39,098 nt of DNA. Origin: Lentilactobacillus hilgardii DSM 20176 = ATCC 8290. GTDB lineage: Bacteria > Bacillota > Bacilli > Lactobacillales > Lactobacillaceae. The translations under genes and the position numbers were made by a program. The stretch covers positions 249,755-288,852 of the forward strand of contig NZ_GG669993.1 of NCBI RefSeq assembly GCF_000159315.1, written 5' to 3'. A model generated the notes under the pieces. The model made no database searches, had not been told where the DNA came from, and saw only the letters and a program-made list of their open reading frames with translations. How positions within the stretch are numbered: position 1 is the stretch's first letter; every line of letters begins with the position of its first letter. Positions 26,660 to 36,130 of the stretch are shown here, piece after piece.

Positions 26660-29269
26660 ATGAATCCAGATAATTTAACAGAAGCAGTTACGCAAGCGAT
26701 TTCTCAGTCTCAACAAATTGCCGTTACTCGAAAACAACAAAATATTACGGTTGCCCACCTGTTTAAGTTCTTGGTCCAACCCGGTGAATTGGCTCGTCAA
26801 ATATACTCAGAACTGGGACTGAACCTAAAAGATTTAGGTAAGGAACTCGATACCGAAATTGACCAGATTGCAACGGTTGAGGGCAGTAATATCAGTTATG
26901 GACAATCTTTATCGTCAAATTTGTATGAGTTATTACAAGATGCAGAACAGGTTAAAAATGAGTTTGGTGACTCGTATATTGCGGTTGACACCCTAACAAT
27001 TGCTGTTATGCAGCTTCACGGTGATAATTTTACCGACTATTTAATCAAACAAGATATAACAGAACAAAAAGTTAGAAACGTTGTCGAGAAGATCCGTGGT
27101 GGCGAGAAAGTAACCTCCAAAAACCAGGAAGATAATTATCAATCTCTTGAAAAATACGGGACCGACTTGGTTAAGGCTGCTCGAGATAATAAGTTGGGAC
27201 CGATTATTGGTCGGGATGAAGAAATTCTTGATGTGATTCGAATTCTGTCAAGAAAGACCAAAAATAATCCAGTACTGATTGGGGCACCGGGTGTTGGAAA
27301 AACCGCCGTTGTCGAAGGATTGGCACTCCGAATTGCCTCCAATGATGTGCCGGAAAACCTTAAAAACAAGACGATTTTCCAGTTGGATATGGGGTCCCTG
27401 ATTGCGGGTGCAAAGTACCGTGGTGAATTTGAAGAGCGACTTCAAGCCGTTTTAAAGGAAGTTAAAAAAGCTGAGGGTCAAATCATCATGTTCATTGATG
27501 AAATTCATAACATCGTCGGGGCAGGTAAAGCCGAAGGATCGATGGATGCCGGCAATATTCTAAAACCCATGTTGGCCCGAGGAGAACTCCATTTAATCGG
27601 TGCGACAACGATTGATGAATACCGAAAGTACATGGAAAAAGATAAGGCCCTGGAGCGTCGTTTCCAACGGGTATTGGTTCATGAACCATCAGTTGAAGAT
27701 ACAATTACGATTTTGCGTGGCCTATCCGAGGGCCTGGAGATCCACCATGGCGTTCGAATCCACGATAATGCCCTGGTAGCCGCTGCTAAACTTTCCGATC
27801 GATATATTACTGATCGAAATTTACCGGATAAGGCAATTGATCTTGTAGATGAAGCATCTGCTGAAATTCGGGTCGAAATGAATTCCAGTCCGACAGCGCT
27901 TGATCAATCTAATCGTCAACTCATGCGCCTTGAAGTCGAAGAGGCTGCTTTAAAGCAGGAAACCGATGAAGCTTCCAAGAAACGCCTAAAGGAAGTTCAA
28001 GAAGAACTTGCCAACATTAAGGAAAAAGTCAATGGTTTAAATGCACGCTGGAAGCAGGAAAAAGACGCCATTCAAAAGATTGGTGATAAAAAGAAACAAC
28101 TTGATCAGGCAAGAAATGACCTGAAACAGGCTGAAAACGATTACGATCTTAATAAAGCTGCTGTTCTTCAACACGGTACAATTCCACAATTGGAAGCCGA
28201 CCTGAAAAAAATGGAAGAAAATGATCAACATGCCGACTGGTTGGTAAGTGAATCGGTTACGGCTGACGAAATTGCAAAAGTGGTCAGTCGGGAAACCGGT
28301 ATTCCTGTGACAAAATTGGTCGAGGGCGAACGCCAAAAGCTCCTTCATTTAGCTGACAATCTGCACAAACGGGTGATTGGTCAAAATGAAGCCGTAACTG
28401 CCGTTTCCGATGCCGTCATTCGTTCACGAGCCGGTTTACAGGATCCCAGTCGACCGCTTGGCTCATTCCTATTTCTGGGGCCAACCGGAGTGGGTAAAAC
28501 TGAACTCGCTAAAGCCCTGGCGGAAGATTTATTTGATTCTGAAAATCATATGGTTCGAATTGATATGTCCGAGTATATGGAAAAAGAATCGGTTTCACGA
28601 TTAGTGGGTGCAGCTCCCGGTTATGTTGGCTACGAAGAAGGCGGCCAGTTAACCGAAGCAGTTCGTCGTAATCCTTACACCATTGTGCTATTTGATGAAA
28701 TTGAAAAGGCTCACCCGGATGTCTTTAATATTTTGCTCCAAGTATTGGATGATGGCCGTCTGACTGATAGTCAGGGACGAACCATTGATTTTAAAAACAC
28801 CATTTTAATTATGACTTCCAATTTAGGGTCGGACATTCTATTGGAAGGAACCGATGAGAATGGTATTATTTCTGATAATGCCAAGAAACAGGTCGATCAA
28901 CTACTCAAAGCATCATTCAAACCTGAATTTTTAAATAGAATTGACGATGTTATCATGTTTAAGCCGTTGTCTCGAACTGATATTGAAAAAATCGTACAAA
29001 AATTAATTGATCAGCTTTCTGTGCGAACAAAGGCGCAGGATATTAAGCTTTCAATTTCAGATCAGGCTAAACAATGGATTGCTAAGAATGGGTATGAACC
29101 GCAATATGGCGCGCGTCCTCTTCAGCGTTATGTAACCAACGTTGTTGAAACCCCTCTTGCAAAGATGATCGTTGGTGGTCAGGTTAAACCACATAGCATC
29201 ATTCATATCAATTTGGAAAACGATGCTTTGTCCTTTGTCCCTGAGCAGGTAACTGCCACGCAAGTGTAA
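26660..29269 (+). CDS. clpB: ATP-dependent chaperone ClpB
   Basis: 869 aa, full length. N-terminal Clp repeat domain (1-150), first AAA+ module with Walker A GAPGVGKT near 208-216 and Walker [10 protein letters not shown], the long coiled-coil M domain (about 400-525, rich in K/E/Q), and second AAA+ module with GPTGVGKT near 607-614 and [13 protein letters not shown]. It lacks the IGF/L tripeptide needed for ClpP binding, so it is a disaggregase rather than a protease subunit. It works with DnaK to rescue aggregates. Controlled by a CtsR box. AAGGTGA site before the ATG. Confidence 0.98.
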   Translation: MNPDNLTEAVTQAISQSQQIAVTRKQQNITVAHLFKFLVQPGELARQIYSELGLNLKDLGKELDTEIDQIATVEGSNISYGQSLSSNLYELLQDAEQVKNEFGDSYIAVDTLTIAVMQLHGDNFTDYLIKQDITEQKVRNVVEKIRGGEKVTSKNQEDNYQSLEKYGTDLVKAARDNKLGPIIGRDEEILDVIRILSRKTKNNPVLIGAPGVGKTAVVEGLALRIASNDVPENLKNKTIFQLDMGSLIAGAKYRGEFEERLQAVLKEVKKAEGQIIMFIDEIHNIVGAGKAEGSMDAGNILKPMLARGELHLIGATTIDEYRKYMEKDKALERRFQRVLVHEPSVEDTITILRGLSEGLEIHHGVRIHDNALVAAAKLSDRYITDRNLPDKAIDLVDEASAEIRVEMNSSPTALDQSNRQLMRLEVEEAALKQETDEASKKRLKEVQEELANIKEKVNGLNARWKQEKDAIQKIGDKKKQLDQARNDLKQAENDYDLNKAAVLQHGTIPQLEADLKKMEENDQHADWLVSESVTADEIAKVVSRETGIPVTKLVEGERQKLLHLADNLHKRVIGQNEAVTAVSDAVIRSRAGLQDPSRPLGSFLFLGPTGVGKTELAKALAEDLFDSENHMVRIDMSEYMEKESVSRLVGAAPGYVGYEEGGQLTEAVRRNPYTIVLFDEIEKAHPDVFNILLQVLDDGRLTDSQGRTIDFKNTILIMTSNLGSDILLEGTDENGIISDNAKKQVDQLLKASFKPEFLNRIDDVIMFKPLSRTDIEKIVQKLIDQLSVRTKAQDIKLSISDQAKQWIAKNGYEPQYGARPLQRYVTNVVETPLAKMIVGGQVKPHSIIHINLENDALSFVPEQVTATQV

Positions 29270-29281
29270 GGTGGGATATCT

Positions 29282-30163
29282 TTGTCAAAAGAATATCGGA
29301 TTCCAACGAATAATCATACAGAACTTGCGGTTACCGTTTTTTCTACGACTCATCCGGTAGGTGTTGTTCAAGTTATTCATGGTGCTTTGGAACATCAATC
29401 CCGTTATTTTGATTTTGCGGCTTATTTAAATCAGCAGGGCTTTATTGTTCTAACTTCAGATAATCGTGGCCATGGCAGATCTGTATCAAAGGATGATCCT
29501 TTGGGTGTCATGTTCAGCTGGCAGCAATTAGTTAACGATCAGGTCTGTTTAAGTCACTTTATTAAGCGGCAATATCCTGGGCTACCGCTGTTTTTGTTCG
29601 GTCACTCGTTTGGATCGATTCTCGGCCGATTATATCTTCAAAAACATGATCAACTATTAAATGGTCTGATTTTGACTGGGACTGCCAATTACATCCCAAT
29701 GGTACGTATCGGGCTTCTTTTGGGAGCCGGTTATACGCGCTTACATCTTGAAAATCGTTATTCTAAGTTATTATCAAGGCTTTCGGGATTGACACCTGGT
29801 GATCATTCTTGGCTAAGTTACAATCTTGAAAATGTTCAGCGGGTATCCAATGACCCGGATATGATAGATCAATATCCTGTATTAAGTTTAATGACGCTGT
29901 GGCAGGGCGACTACGAGCTTAAGCAGGTTACTCATTTCCATTGCCAAAGGCCCGGATTACCGATCATTTCTATTACGGGGGATCACGATAAATTTAGTGG
30001 TGGCAGTCATGGATTAACAGACACAATTAAGACATTACACAAAATTGGTTATTCAAATGTAAAAAATAAAGTCATGCCCCATATGAAGCATGAAGTTTTA
30101 CAAGAAGTTGATCACCAAAAAGTATATGAACAAATTAATGCCTTTTTATACGAACACATTTAA
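29282..30163 (+). CDS. Alpha/beta hydrolase, monoacylglycerol lipase/S33 type
   Basis: 293 aa. Oxyanion HG in VIHGALEHQSRY, DNRGHGRS, nucleophile serine in LFGHSFGS (about 115), acid in ITGDHDKFSGG and histidine in MPHMKHEVLQE: a complete catalytic triad of the Hydrolase_4 type. Likely an esterase or lysophospholipase in the cytoplasm (no signal peptide); the substrate cannot be told. The start is a TTG after GGTGGG, 12 bases after clpB, so it is probably co-transcribed with clpB and may share the stress response. Confidence 0.88.
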   Translation: MSKEYRIPTNNHTELAVTVFSTTHPVGVVQVIHGALEHQSRYFDFAAYLNQQGFIVLTSDNRGHGRSVSKDDPLGVMFSWQQLVNDQVCLSHFIKRQYPGLPLFLFGHSFGSILGRLYLQKHDQLLNGLILTGTANYIPMVRIGLLLGAGYTRLHLENRYSKLLSRLSGLTPGDHSWLSYNLENVQRVSNDPDMIDQYPVLSLMTLWQGDYELKQVTHFHCQRPGLPIISITGDHDKFSGGSHGLTDTIKTLHKIGYSNVKNKVMPHMKHEVLQEVDHQKVYEQINAFLYEHI

Positions 30164-30212
30164 TCAAGCGGGATGACTTATTTTTGACTTTAATTTGAAA
30201 TCAGTCATCGTA

Positions 30213-30262
30213 AAAAAAGTGAGGCTGGGCAACGTTTACGTTTGTCCCAGTCTCACTTTTTA
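30213..30262. terminator. Bidirectional terminator between the hydrolase and DUF2929 genes
   Basis: AAAAAGTGAGGCTGGGCAA (30214-30232) pairs with TTGTCCCAGTCTCACTTTTT (30242-30261) with a short loop. A and T runs on the two sides suit both convergent genes. Confidence 0.92.
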
Positions 30263-30276
30263 TTAATTATCGAGAA

Positions 30277-30468
30277 TTATTTGGAAAATGATCCTTTGCT
30301 GATAAGGTAAATACCGTTTGTTGCACAAAAGCCAACAATAGCGGCCGTGATACCAATTTGCATAGGGTTGTATGGTAAAACCTCAAGTTGATTGGCAATG
30401 TAACCGATGATTTCACCAAAGATCAATGCCCAAAAAATGACGACAAGATTTGAAGCAATAAGTTTCAT
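30277..30468 (-). CDS. Small membrane protein, DUF2929 family
   Basis: 63 aa with two hydrophobic spans (LVVIFWALIFGEIIGYI and MQIGITAAIVGFCATNGIYLI) joined by a short loop with YNP. The GEIIGYI...YNP pattern fits the DUF2929 (YjzD-like) family, which has no known function. I choose the ATG at 30468, which has AGGAGG eight bases upstream; an upstream in-frame start to 30525 would ignore this site. Divergent from dnaE. TGCTAAAAT on the minus strand near 30499-30507 is a possible extended -10. Confidence 0.8.
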   Translation of the reverse strand: MKLIASNLVVIFWALIFGEIIGYIANQLEVLPYNPMQIGITAAIVGFCATNGIYLISKGSFSK

Positions 30469-30567
30469 AGTCTTAGGCCTCCTGACAATCAATGGTATTT
30501 TAGCATATTTCCTAAGAAAAATCACTGTGAATTTACATTTAGAATTTAGTAATGAGACCTAATTGTT

Positions 30568-30576
30568 TGGTATAAT
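30568..30576 (+). promoter_or_regulatory. Extended -10 promoter of dnaE
   Basis: TGGTATAAT is a perfect extended -10, 24 bases before the dnaE start codon. No -35 consensus at 17 bases. The short distance leaves a leader of under 20 bases. Confidence 0.65.
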
Positions 30577-30599
30577 TTGGTAGAAAGAAGGGAATTCAA

Positions 30600-33500
30600 T
30601 TGACGTACGTACCATTACAAGTCATTAGCTCATATAGTTTACTTCAAAGTCCGATTCGGATCTCTGAATTGGTCACAGAAGCCAAAAAGCGTGGATATAA
30701 AGCACTTGCGATGACAGATATTAATGTCATGTATGGCGCTGTTGAGTTCTATGATACATGCATCGACGCTGGTATTCAGCCAATTATTGGACTGACGCTG
30801 AACCTTCCCGGCGTAATGCTGTCTGAAAACAATTATTCGATTCTTTTATTGGCCAAAAATCAAACGGGGTATCAAAACCTTTTAAAAATATCAACGTTAA
30901 AAAGTTCTGGTGAAACCGATGTAATGATTGATCAACTCAATGGCCGACTGGATGGACTATATGTCATTTTGCCGCCGTTTGCGGAAATTAACGATTTACT
31001 GCTTCAGGGGAAATCAGCAGATATTTCCGAATTGATTTCTAAGTTAATGGATCTTGGCCTTACAAAGCAAGATCTTAAGTTTGGCGTGGACTACCATTCT
31101 TCTGATACTTTAATCGATATGCTCAGCAAAGTAGCGGCTGACAATCAAGTCCAGTTGATTGCGGATGCGCCGGTTCAATACTTGAATGCCGAAGATTATT
31201 TTCCAATGCAGGTTTTAAAAGCCATTGCTGCCGGTACTAAGATTTCCAATGTTGCCGAACTTAGCCAACAGGTTGGTCCTTATTTTCTCCGGCCCCAAGA
31301 TCAAATGGAAAAAGAATATCAACGACTCCATTTAAATGCGGCTCTTCAAGCCATCGATGAGGTTGTTTCCAATTGTCATGTCGAAATTAAAAAAAAGCAG
31401 CCGAAATTGCCACAATTCGAGACCCCCAACGATATGGAACCTGGTCAATATTTACGGCAGCTATGTGAAAAGGGGCTTTCTAAGCGACTGGAAGCGGCTC
31501 ATATTTCCGATGATGCACCTTATCGCCATCGGCTTGACAGAGAATTATCAGTGATTCATTCAATGGGATTTGATGATTACTTTTTAATTGTTTGGGATGT
31601 TATTAATTTTGCTCATCAAGCCAGGATTATAACCGGACCGGGTCGGGGATCGGCTGCCGGGTCACTTGTTGCCTATACGTTATTTATTACCGACGTTGAT
31701 CCCATTAAGTACGAGCTGCTCTTTGAACGCTTTTTAAATCCCGAGAGAGTTCAAATGCCCGATATTGATTTGGACATTCCAGATGACAAACGTGATGACG
31801 TCATTCAATATGTTCACCAAAAGTACGGTCATCAACGGGTTGCACAAATCATTACTTTTGGCACCTTGGCTGCCAAACAGGCAACCAGAGATGTTGGCCG
31901 TGTTTTTGGACTCAACCCAAATCAACAGGATGTGTGGAGCAAAGCTATTCCCAGTGCTTTTCACGTAACATTGGCCGATGCCTATCATAACTCTCAACAG
32001 TTAAAAAACCTGGTTGCCGACAGCGACTTGAATAAATCACTTTTTAAAACAGCTCAAGTGTTGGAAGGCTTGCCGAGACACTATTCAACACACGCAGCCG
32101 GATTGGTGCTAAGTGATAATTTATTGGTTGATCTTGTTCCCCTTCAGGATGGAAATGACGGGCTTTTAATGACGCAATATTCCAAAGACTATGTTGAATC
32201 TGTCGGTCTGCTAAAAATTGATTTTCTGGGACTTCGCAATTTAACAATTTTGGCTGATGCACTGGCAGAAATTAAACAGGCAACGGGGCAAAAAATCAAC
32301 ATTTCTCAAATTCCTTTAGATGACAAGAAAACGTTGAAACTGTTTGCGAACGGCGAGACAACAGGCGTTTTCCAATTCGAATCATCCGGCATCAGAAGTG
32401 TTTTACGCAGACTACATCCAGAACAGTTCGAAGATGTCGCGTTGGTTAATGCGCTTTACCGACCGGGTCCAATGGAAAACATTGACGAGGTTGTCAAACG
32501 AAAATCACATCAGGAAGCTTTAACCTATCCGGATCAGTCACTCAAAGACATTTTAAAATCAACGTATGGCGTCATTGTTTATCAAGAGCAGGTCATGCTG
32601 GTCGCTTCAAAAATGGCTGGATTTTCACTCGGACAAGCCGATATTTTACGACGCGCAATGAGCAAAAAGAAGTTAAAAGTGATGGATCGAATGAAGAGTC
32701 TATTTTTAACCGGCGCCGAAAAAAGGGGACATCCAAAACAAGTGGCCGAGAAAGTATTTGATTATATTGAAAAATTCGCCAATTATGGATTCAATAAATC
32801 CCATGCGGTTGCTTACAGCAAAATGGCCTATGAACTTGCTTATCTTAAAGTCTATTTTCCGGGCGAGTTTCACGTTGCTTTATTAAATTCTGTTCAAAAT
32901 AGTTCGGTCAAAATGAAAGAGTATTTATCAGATGCCAAATCAATGGGAGTTAAAGTAGTGGCGCCGGATATCAACAAAAGCCGGGCTGATTTTTCATACC
33001 AGGATCAGCAAATTGTTTTTGGGTTGGCTTCGATTAAAGGGGTTCGCCACGACATGGTACAGGATATTTTAAATGATCGTGACCAAAACGGTCGCTATAA
33101 ATCCTTTCCTAATCTGCTTGCGCGGCTTTCAGACAAGTACCGCAAGCCGGACTTAATTAATGCGTTGATTTATTCAGGTGCGCTTGACGGCTTTTCATAC
33201 AACCGTTCTGAATTAATCTCAGCAGCCCCTGAATTCATCAGCTCAATTCAACTAAGTGGCGATTCCATGAGTTTATTCAAGGCACTGGAACCCACCGTGC
33301 CGAGAAAGCCCGAGATGCCTTTGATGCAACGCCTTGAAAAGGAAAACGATTATTTGGGTGCATACCTGTCCGGACACCCTGTTGAGCGTTTTACAGCCCT
33401 TAGAAAACGACTGGATGCAAAACTGACCAATCAGTTAGTCGTCGGAATGAACCAGGTCGTCTTAATTTTATATATAACCAAAGTTAAAATTATCAGAACC

Positions 33501-33950
33501 AAGACCGGCAAGCAAATGGCCTTTTTTGATGGCAGCGATGAAGTTGGCGAGATGTCGGTCACGGTTTTCCCGAATTTATTTATTAAAATTCAATCTTGGC
33601 TTCATAAAGACATGGTGGTTGCCATTCGCGGCAAAGTCGAAAAAAACAACACCATTCAAATGGTTGCAGAGACGATTCAGCCTGCCGATAATCTTTCTCG
33701 GAAATCTGCAGGGGTTAAAAAGCAGCCTCATTGGTACTTGCGAATTGATCCATCCCATGATAAAAATCAAATTTTTCACAAACTAACCGAATTGTCCGCT
33801 CAGTATCGGGGCTCGGTATCCCTCGTTGTCCATGAAAGTGCTTCAGAGAAAACATGGATTCTTGGGAATAATTTTAATTTACAACAAGGTGATCAAATTA
33901 AAGATAAATTAATCACAATTTTTGGTCAAAATAATGTTGTTTATAAGTAA
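30600..33950 (+). CDS. dnaE: DNA polymerase III subunit alpha, DnaE type
   Basis: 1116 aa, the length of Bacillus DnaE. N-terminal PHP-like domain (SSYSLL, TDINVMYGAVEFY), palm with GPGRGSAAGSL and the catalytic PDIDLDIPD near 386, NALYRPGPM, FNKSHAVAYSKMAYELAYLK, a helix-hairpin-helix region and a C-terminal OB domain (LILYITKVKIIRTKTGKQMAFF). In Gram-positives this polymerase extends RNA primers for the PolC replicase. The PHP metal histidines are largely replaced. The start is a TTG after GAAGGG. No pfkA follows. Confidence 0.97.
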   Translation: MTYVPLQVISSYSLLQSPIRISELVTEAKKRGYKALAMTDINVMYGAVEFYDTCIDAGIQPIIGLTLNLPGVMLSENNYSILLLAKNQTGYQNLLKISTLKSSGETDVMIDQLNGRLDGLYVILPPFAEINDLLLQGKSADISELISKLMDLGLTKQDLKFGVDYHSSDTLIDMLSKVAADNQVQLIADAPVQYLNAEDYFPMQVLKAIAAGTKISNVAELSQQVGPYFLRPQDQMEKEYQRLHLNAALQAIDEVVSNCHVEIKKKQPKLPQFETPNDMEPGQYLRQLCEKGLSKRLEAAHISDDAPYRHRLDRELSVIHSMGFDDYFLIVWDVINFAHQARIITGPGRGSAAGSLVAYTLFITDVDPIKYELLFERFLNPERVQMPDIDLDIPDDKRDDVIQYVHQKYGHQRVAQIITFGTLAAKQATRDVGRVFGLNPNQQDVWSKAIPSAFHVTLADAYHNSQQLKNLVADSDLNKSLFKTAQVLEGLPRHYSTHAAGLVLSDNLLVDLVPLQDGNDGLLMTQYSKDYVESVGLLKIDFLGLRNLTILADALAEIKQATGQKINISQIPLDDKKTLKLFANGETTGVFQFESSGIRSVLRRLHPEQFEDVALVNALYRPGPMENIDEVVKRKSHQEALTYPDQSLKDILKSTYGVIVYQEQVMLVASKMAGFSLGQADILRRAMSKKKLKVMDRMKSLFLTGAEKRGHPKQVAEKVFDYIEKFANYGFNKSHAVAYSKMAYELAYLKVYFPGEFHVALLNSVQNSSVKMKEYLSDAKSMGVKVVAPDINKSRADFSYQDQQIVFGLASIKGVRHDMVQDILNDRDQNGRYKSFPNLLARLSDKYRKPDLINALIYSGALDGFSYNRSELISAAPEFISSIQLSGDSMSLFKALEPTVPRKPEMPLMQRLEKENDYLGAYLSGHPVERFTALRKRLDAKLTNQLVVGMNQVVLILYITKVKIIRTKTGKQMAFFDGSDEVGEMSVTVFPNLFIKIQSWLHKDMVVAIRGKVEKNNTIQMVAETIQPADNLSRKSAGVKKQPHWYLRIDPSHDKNQIFHKLTELSAQYRGSVSLVVHESASEKTWILGNNFNLQQGDQIKDKLITIFGQNNVVYK

Positions 33951-34076
33951 TTTTTTGATTGAATATTTACTTTTCGTAAAGGCTTACATTGTCGTTAGAA
34001 CCGTCTTTTAGGCTTTTGTGGGTAGTTAACAAAGTTGTTATTGTCCAAAATATTCGACGACATAACTCGAAAAAAG

Positions 34077-34085
34077 TGATAAAAT
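34077..34085 (+). promoter_or_regulatory. Candidate extended -10 promoter of pyk
   Basis: TGATAAAAT, near-consensus, about 96 bases before the pyk start, predicting a leader of roughly 90 bases. No clear -35 and no convincing catabolite-response (cre) site nearby. Confidence 0.5.
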
Positions 34086-34180
34086 ACGGTTTGGAATCTA
34101 AAAGGGAACCCCAATATTTAATTGGTCTATATCCTGTTAAAAATTGTGGTGTCCAAAAAACCGAAGGAGAGATTTTACTT

Positions 34181-35938
34181 ATGAAGAAAACTAAGATCGT
34201 AAGTACATTGGGACCAGCCAGTACCGATGTTGATACCATCGTTAAATTAATTGAAGCTGGGGCTAATGTTTTCCGATTTAACTTTTCACATGGTGACCAT
34301 CCAGAACACTTGGATCGTTTAAACAAGGTTCACGAAGCTGAAAAGAAGACAGGCAAAACTGTCGGAATCATGCTCGATACTAAAGGTGCCGAAATTCGTA
34401 CTACTGTTCAAAAAGATGGCAAAATCGAATATCACACCGGCGATGTTTTCCGTATTTCAATGGATGACAGCCTTGAGGGTGTTAAAGACAAGATTGCCGT
34501 AACATACACGGGCCTCTATGATGATGTCCATGAAGGTGGTCATGTTCTTTTTGATGATGGTTTATTGGACACTGTTGTTACTAAAAAAGATGACGCTAAT
34601 AAGGAATTAGTTGTAACTGTTCAAAACGATGGTGTTCTTGGTTCACGTAAGGGTGTTAACGCACCTGGCGTTTCAATCAACCTTCCAGGAATTACTGAAA
34701 AAGATTCAGACGATATTCGTTTCGGTTTGGATCATGATATTGACTTCATTTCTGCTTCATTCGTTCGTAAAGCACAAGATGTTTTGGATATCCGTGCCTT
34801 ACTTGAAGAAAAGCACATGGAACATGTTCAAATCTTCCCAAAGATCGAATCACAAGAAGGTATCAACAACTTTGATGATATTATTAAAGTTGCTGATGGC
34901 TTAATGGTTGCTCGTGGTGACATGGGTGTTGAAATTCCAGCCGAAAACGTTCCGTTGGTTCAAAAGACTTTGATCAAGAAGTGCAACCAACTAGGCAAGC
35001 CAGTTATTACGGCTACCCAAATGCTTGATTCAATGCAGGAAAACCCACGTCCTACACGTGCAGAAGCTTCAGATGTTGCCAATGCCGTTTTTGATGGTAC
35101 TGATGCAACAATGCTTTCAGGTGAAAGTGCTAACGGTGAGTATCCTGTACAATCAGTTCAAACAATGGCGCGCATTGATGTTAAAGCTGAAAATGCTTTT
35201 AGCGAATTTGGTACACCACGTCCAACATTTGATGCCAGTGATGTCACTGAATCAATTGGTGATTCAGTTGCTCGTGTTGCAAAAGAATTGGGCATTCATA
35301 CAATTGTTGCTGCAACCCGTTCAGGTTACACTGCTCGTATGATTTCCAAATATCATCCAGATGCAGACATCTTAGCATTAACCTTTGACGAACGTACTCG
35401 TCGTGGTTTGATGGTTAACTGGGGTGTTCACCCAATCTTGGTTGACGAAGTTAAGAGCAGTGACGAGATTTTTGAACTTGCTGCTAAAAAGGCGCTCGAA
35501 ACTGGGTTAGCCAAGGAAGGCGATTTAATTATCGTTACTGCCGGTGTTCCAGTTGGTGAAAGCGGCACAACCAATTTGATGAGAATTCAATTGATCGGTT
35601 CAAAGCTTGTTCAAGGCCAAGGTGTTGGTGACAAGACTGTTATTGGTAAAGCTGTTGTTGCAAAAGATGCAGCTGATGCCAAGAGCAAAGTAACCGAAGG
35701 CAGCATCTTGATTGCAAAGTCAACTGACAAAGATTATCTTCCAGCAATTGAAAAGGCAAGTGCCGTTGTTGTTGAAAGTGGCGGCTTGACTTCACACGCT
35801 GCTGTAGTTGGTATTTCGATGGGTATCCCTGTTATCGTGGGTGCCACTGGTGCAACTACTAAGATTTCAGATGGTGAATTAATTACAGTTGATTCTCATC
35901 GTGGTGTCATTTATCACGGTGCTTCAAGCTCACTATAA
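34181..35938 (+). CDS. pyk: Pyruvate kinase with C-terminal PEP-utiliser domain
   Basis: 585 aa. Barrel and B domain with TKIVSTLGPAS, FRFNFSHG, MLDTKGAEIRT, IFPKIESQEG, VARGDMGVEIP and the signature ITATQMLDSM; allosteric C domain; then about 110 extra residues (VVESGGLTSHAAVVGISMGIPVIVG) homologous to the mobile phosphohistidine domain of PEP-utilising enzymes, with the motif threonine-serine-histidine present. This extended form is usual in Bacilli. It makes ATP and pyruvate from PEP. Start at the ATG after GGAGAG; an open frame runs 64 codons further upstream but lacks family similarity. The codon use is biased in the manner of a highly expressed gene. Confidence 0.97.
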   Translation: MKKTKIVSTLGPASTDVDTIVKLIEAGANVFRFNFSHGDHPEHLDRLNKVHEAEKKTGKTVGIMLDTKGAEIRTTVQKDGKIEYHTGDVFRISMDDSLEGVKDKIAVTYTGLYDDVHEGGHVLFDDGLLDTVVTKKDDANKELVVTVQNDGVLGSRKGVNAPGVSINLPGITEKDSDDIRFGLDHDIDFISASFVRKAQDVLDIRALLEEKHMEHVQIFPKIESQEGINNFDDIIKVADGLMVARGDMGVEIPAENVPLVQKTLIKKCNQLGKPVITATQMLDSMQENPRPTRAEASDVANAVFDGTDATMLSGESANGEYPVQSVQTMARIDVKAENAFSEFGTPRPTFDASDVTESIGDSVARVAKELGIHTIVAATRSGYTARMISKYHPDADILALTFDERTRRGLMVNWGVHPILVDEVKSSDEIFELAAKKALETGLAKEGDLIIVTAGVPVGESGTTNLMRIQLIGSKLVQGQGVGDKTVIGKAVVAKDAADAKSKVTEGSILIAKSTDKDYLPAIEKASAVVVESGGLTSHAAVVGISMGIPVIVGATGATTKISDGELITVDSHRGVIYHGASSSL

Positions 35939-35975
35939 ACAGACGGCTTGAATGTAATTAAATAACGTATAATGG

Positions 35976-36012
35976 GAGACTGGACAGAAGTGATTTTGCC
36001 CAGTCTCTTTTT
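35976..36012 (+). terminator. Intrinsic terminator after pyk
   Basis: GAGACTGG (35976-35983) pairs with CCAGTCTC (36000-36007), followed by five T. The arms resemble those of the terminator at 30213. Confidence 0.88.
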
Positions 36013-36130
36013 ACGCACCTTATTATGCAGATTGATGGATCTTCTACTTAGTAACCGCATTTCTTCTTCAGTCGAATTTTATTGTTAAAGCGTGTAGAAT
36101 GAGTAAAGAGATTCAAGAACGGAGATTAAC

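Noticed and set aside
33989-34180. 64-codon N-terminal extension of pyruvate kinase
   Set aside because: Pyruvate kinases begin at MKKTKIVSTLGP; the extension crosses the promoter and the ribosome-binding site lies just before the internal ATG.
34021-34180. Catabolite-response (cre) site before pyk
   Set aside because: No stretch matches the cre consensus well enough on either strand.
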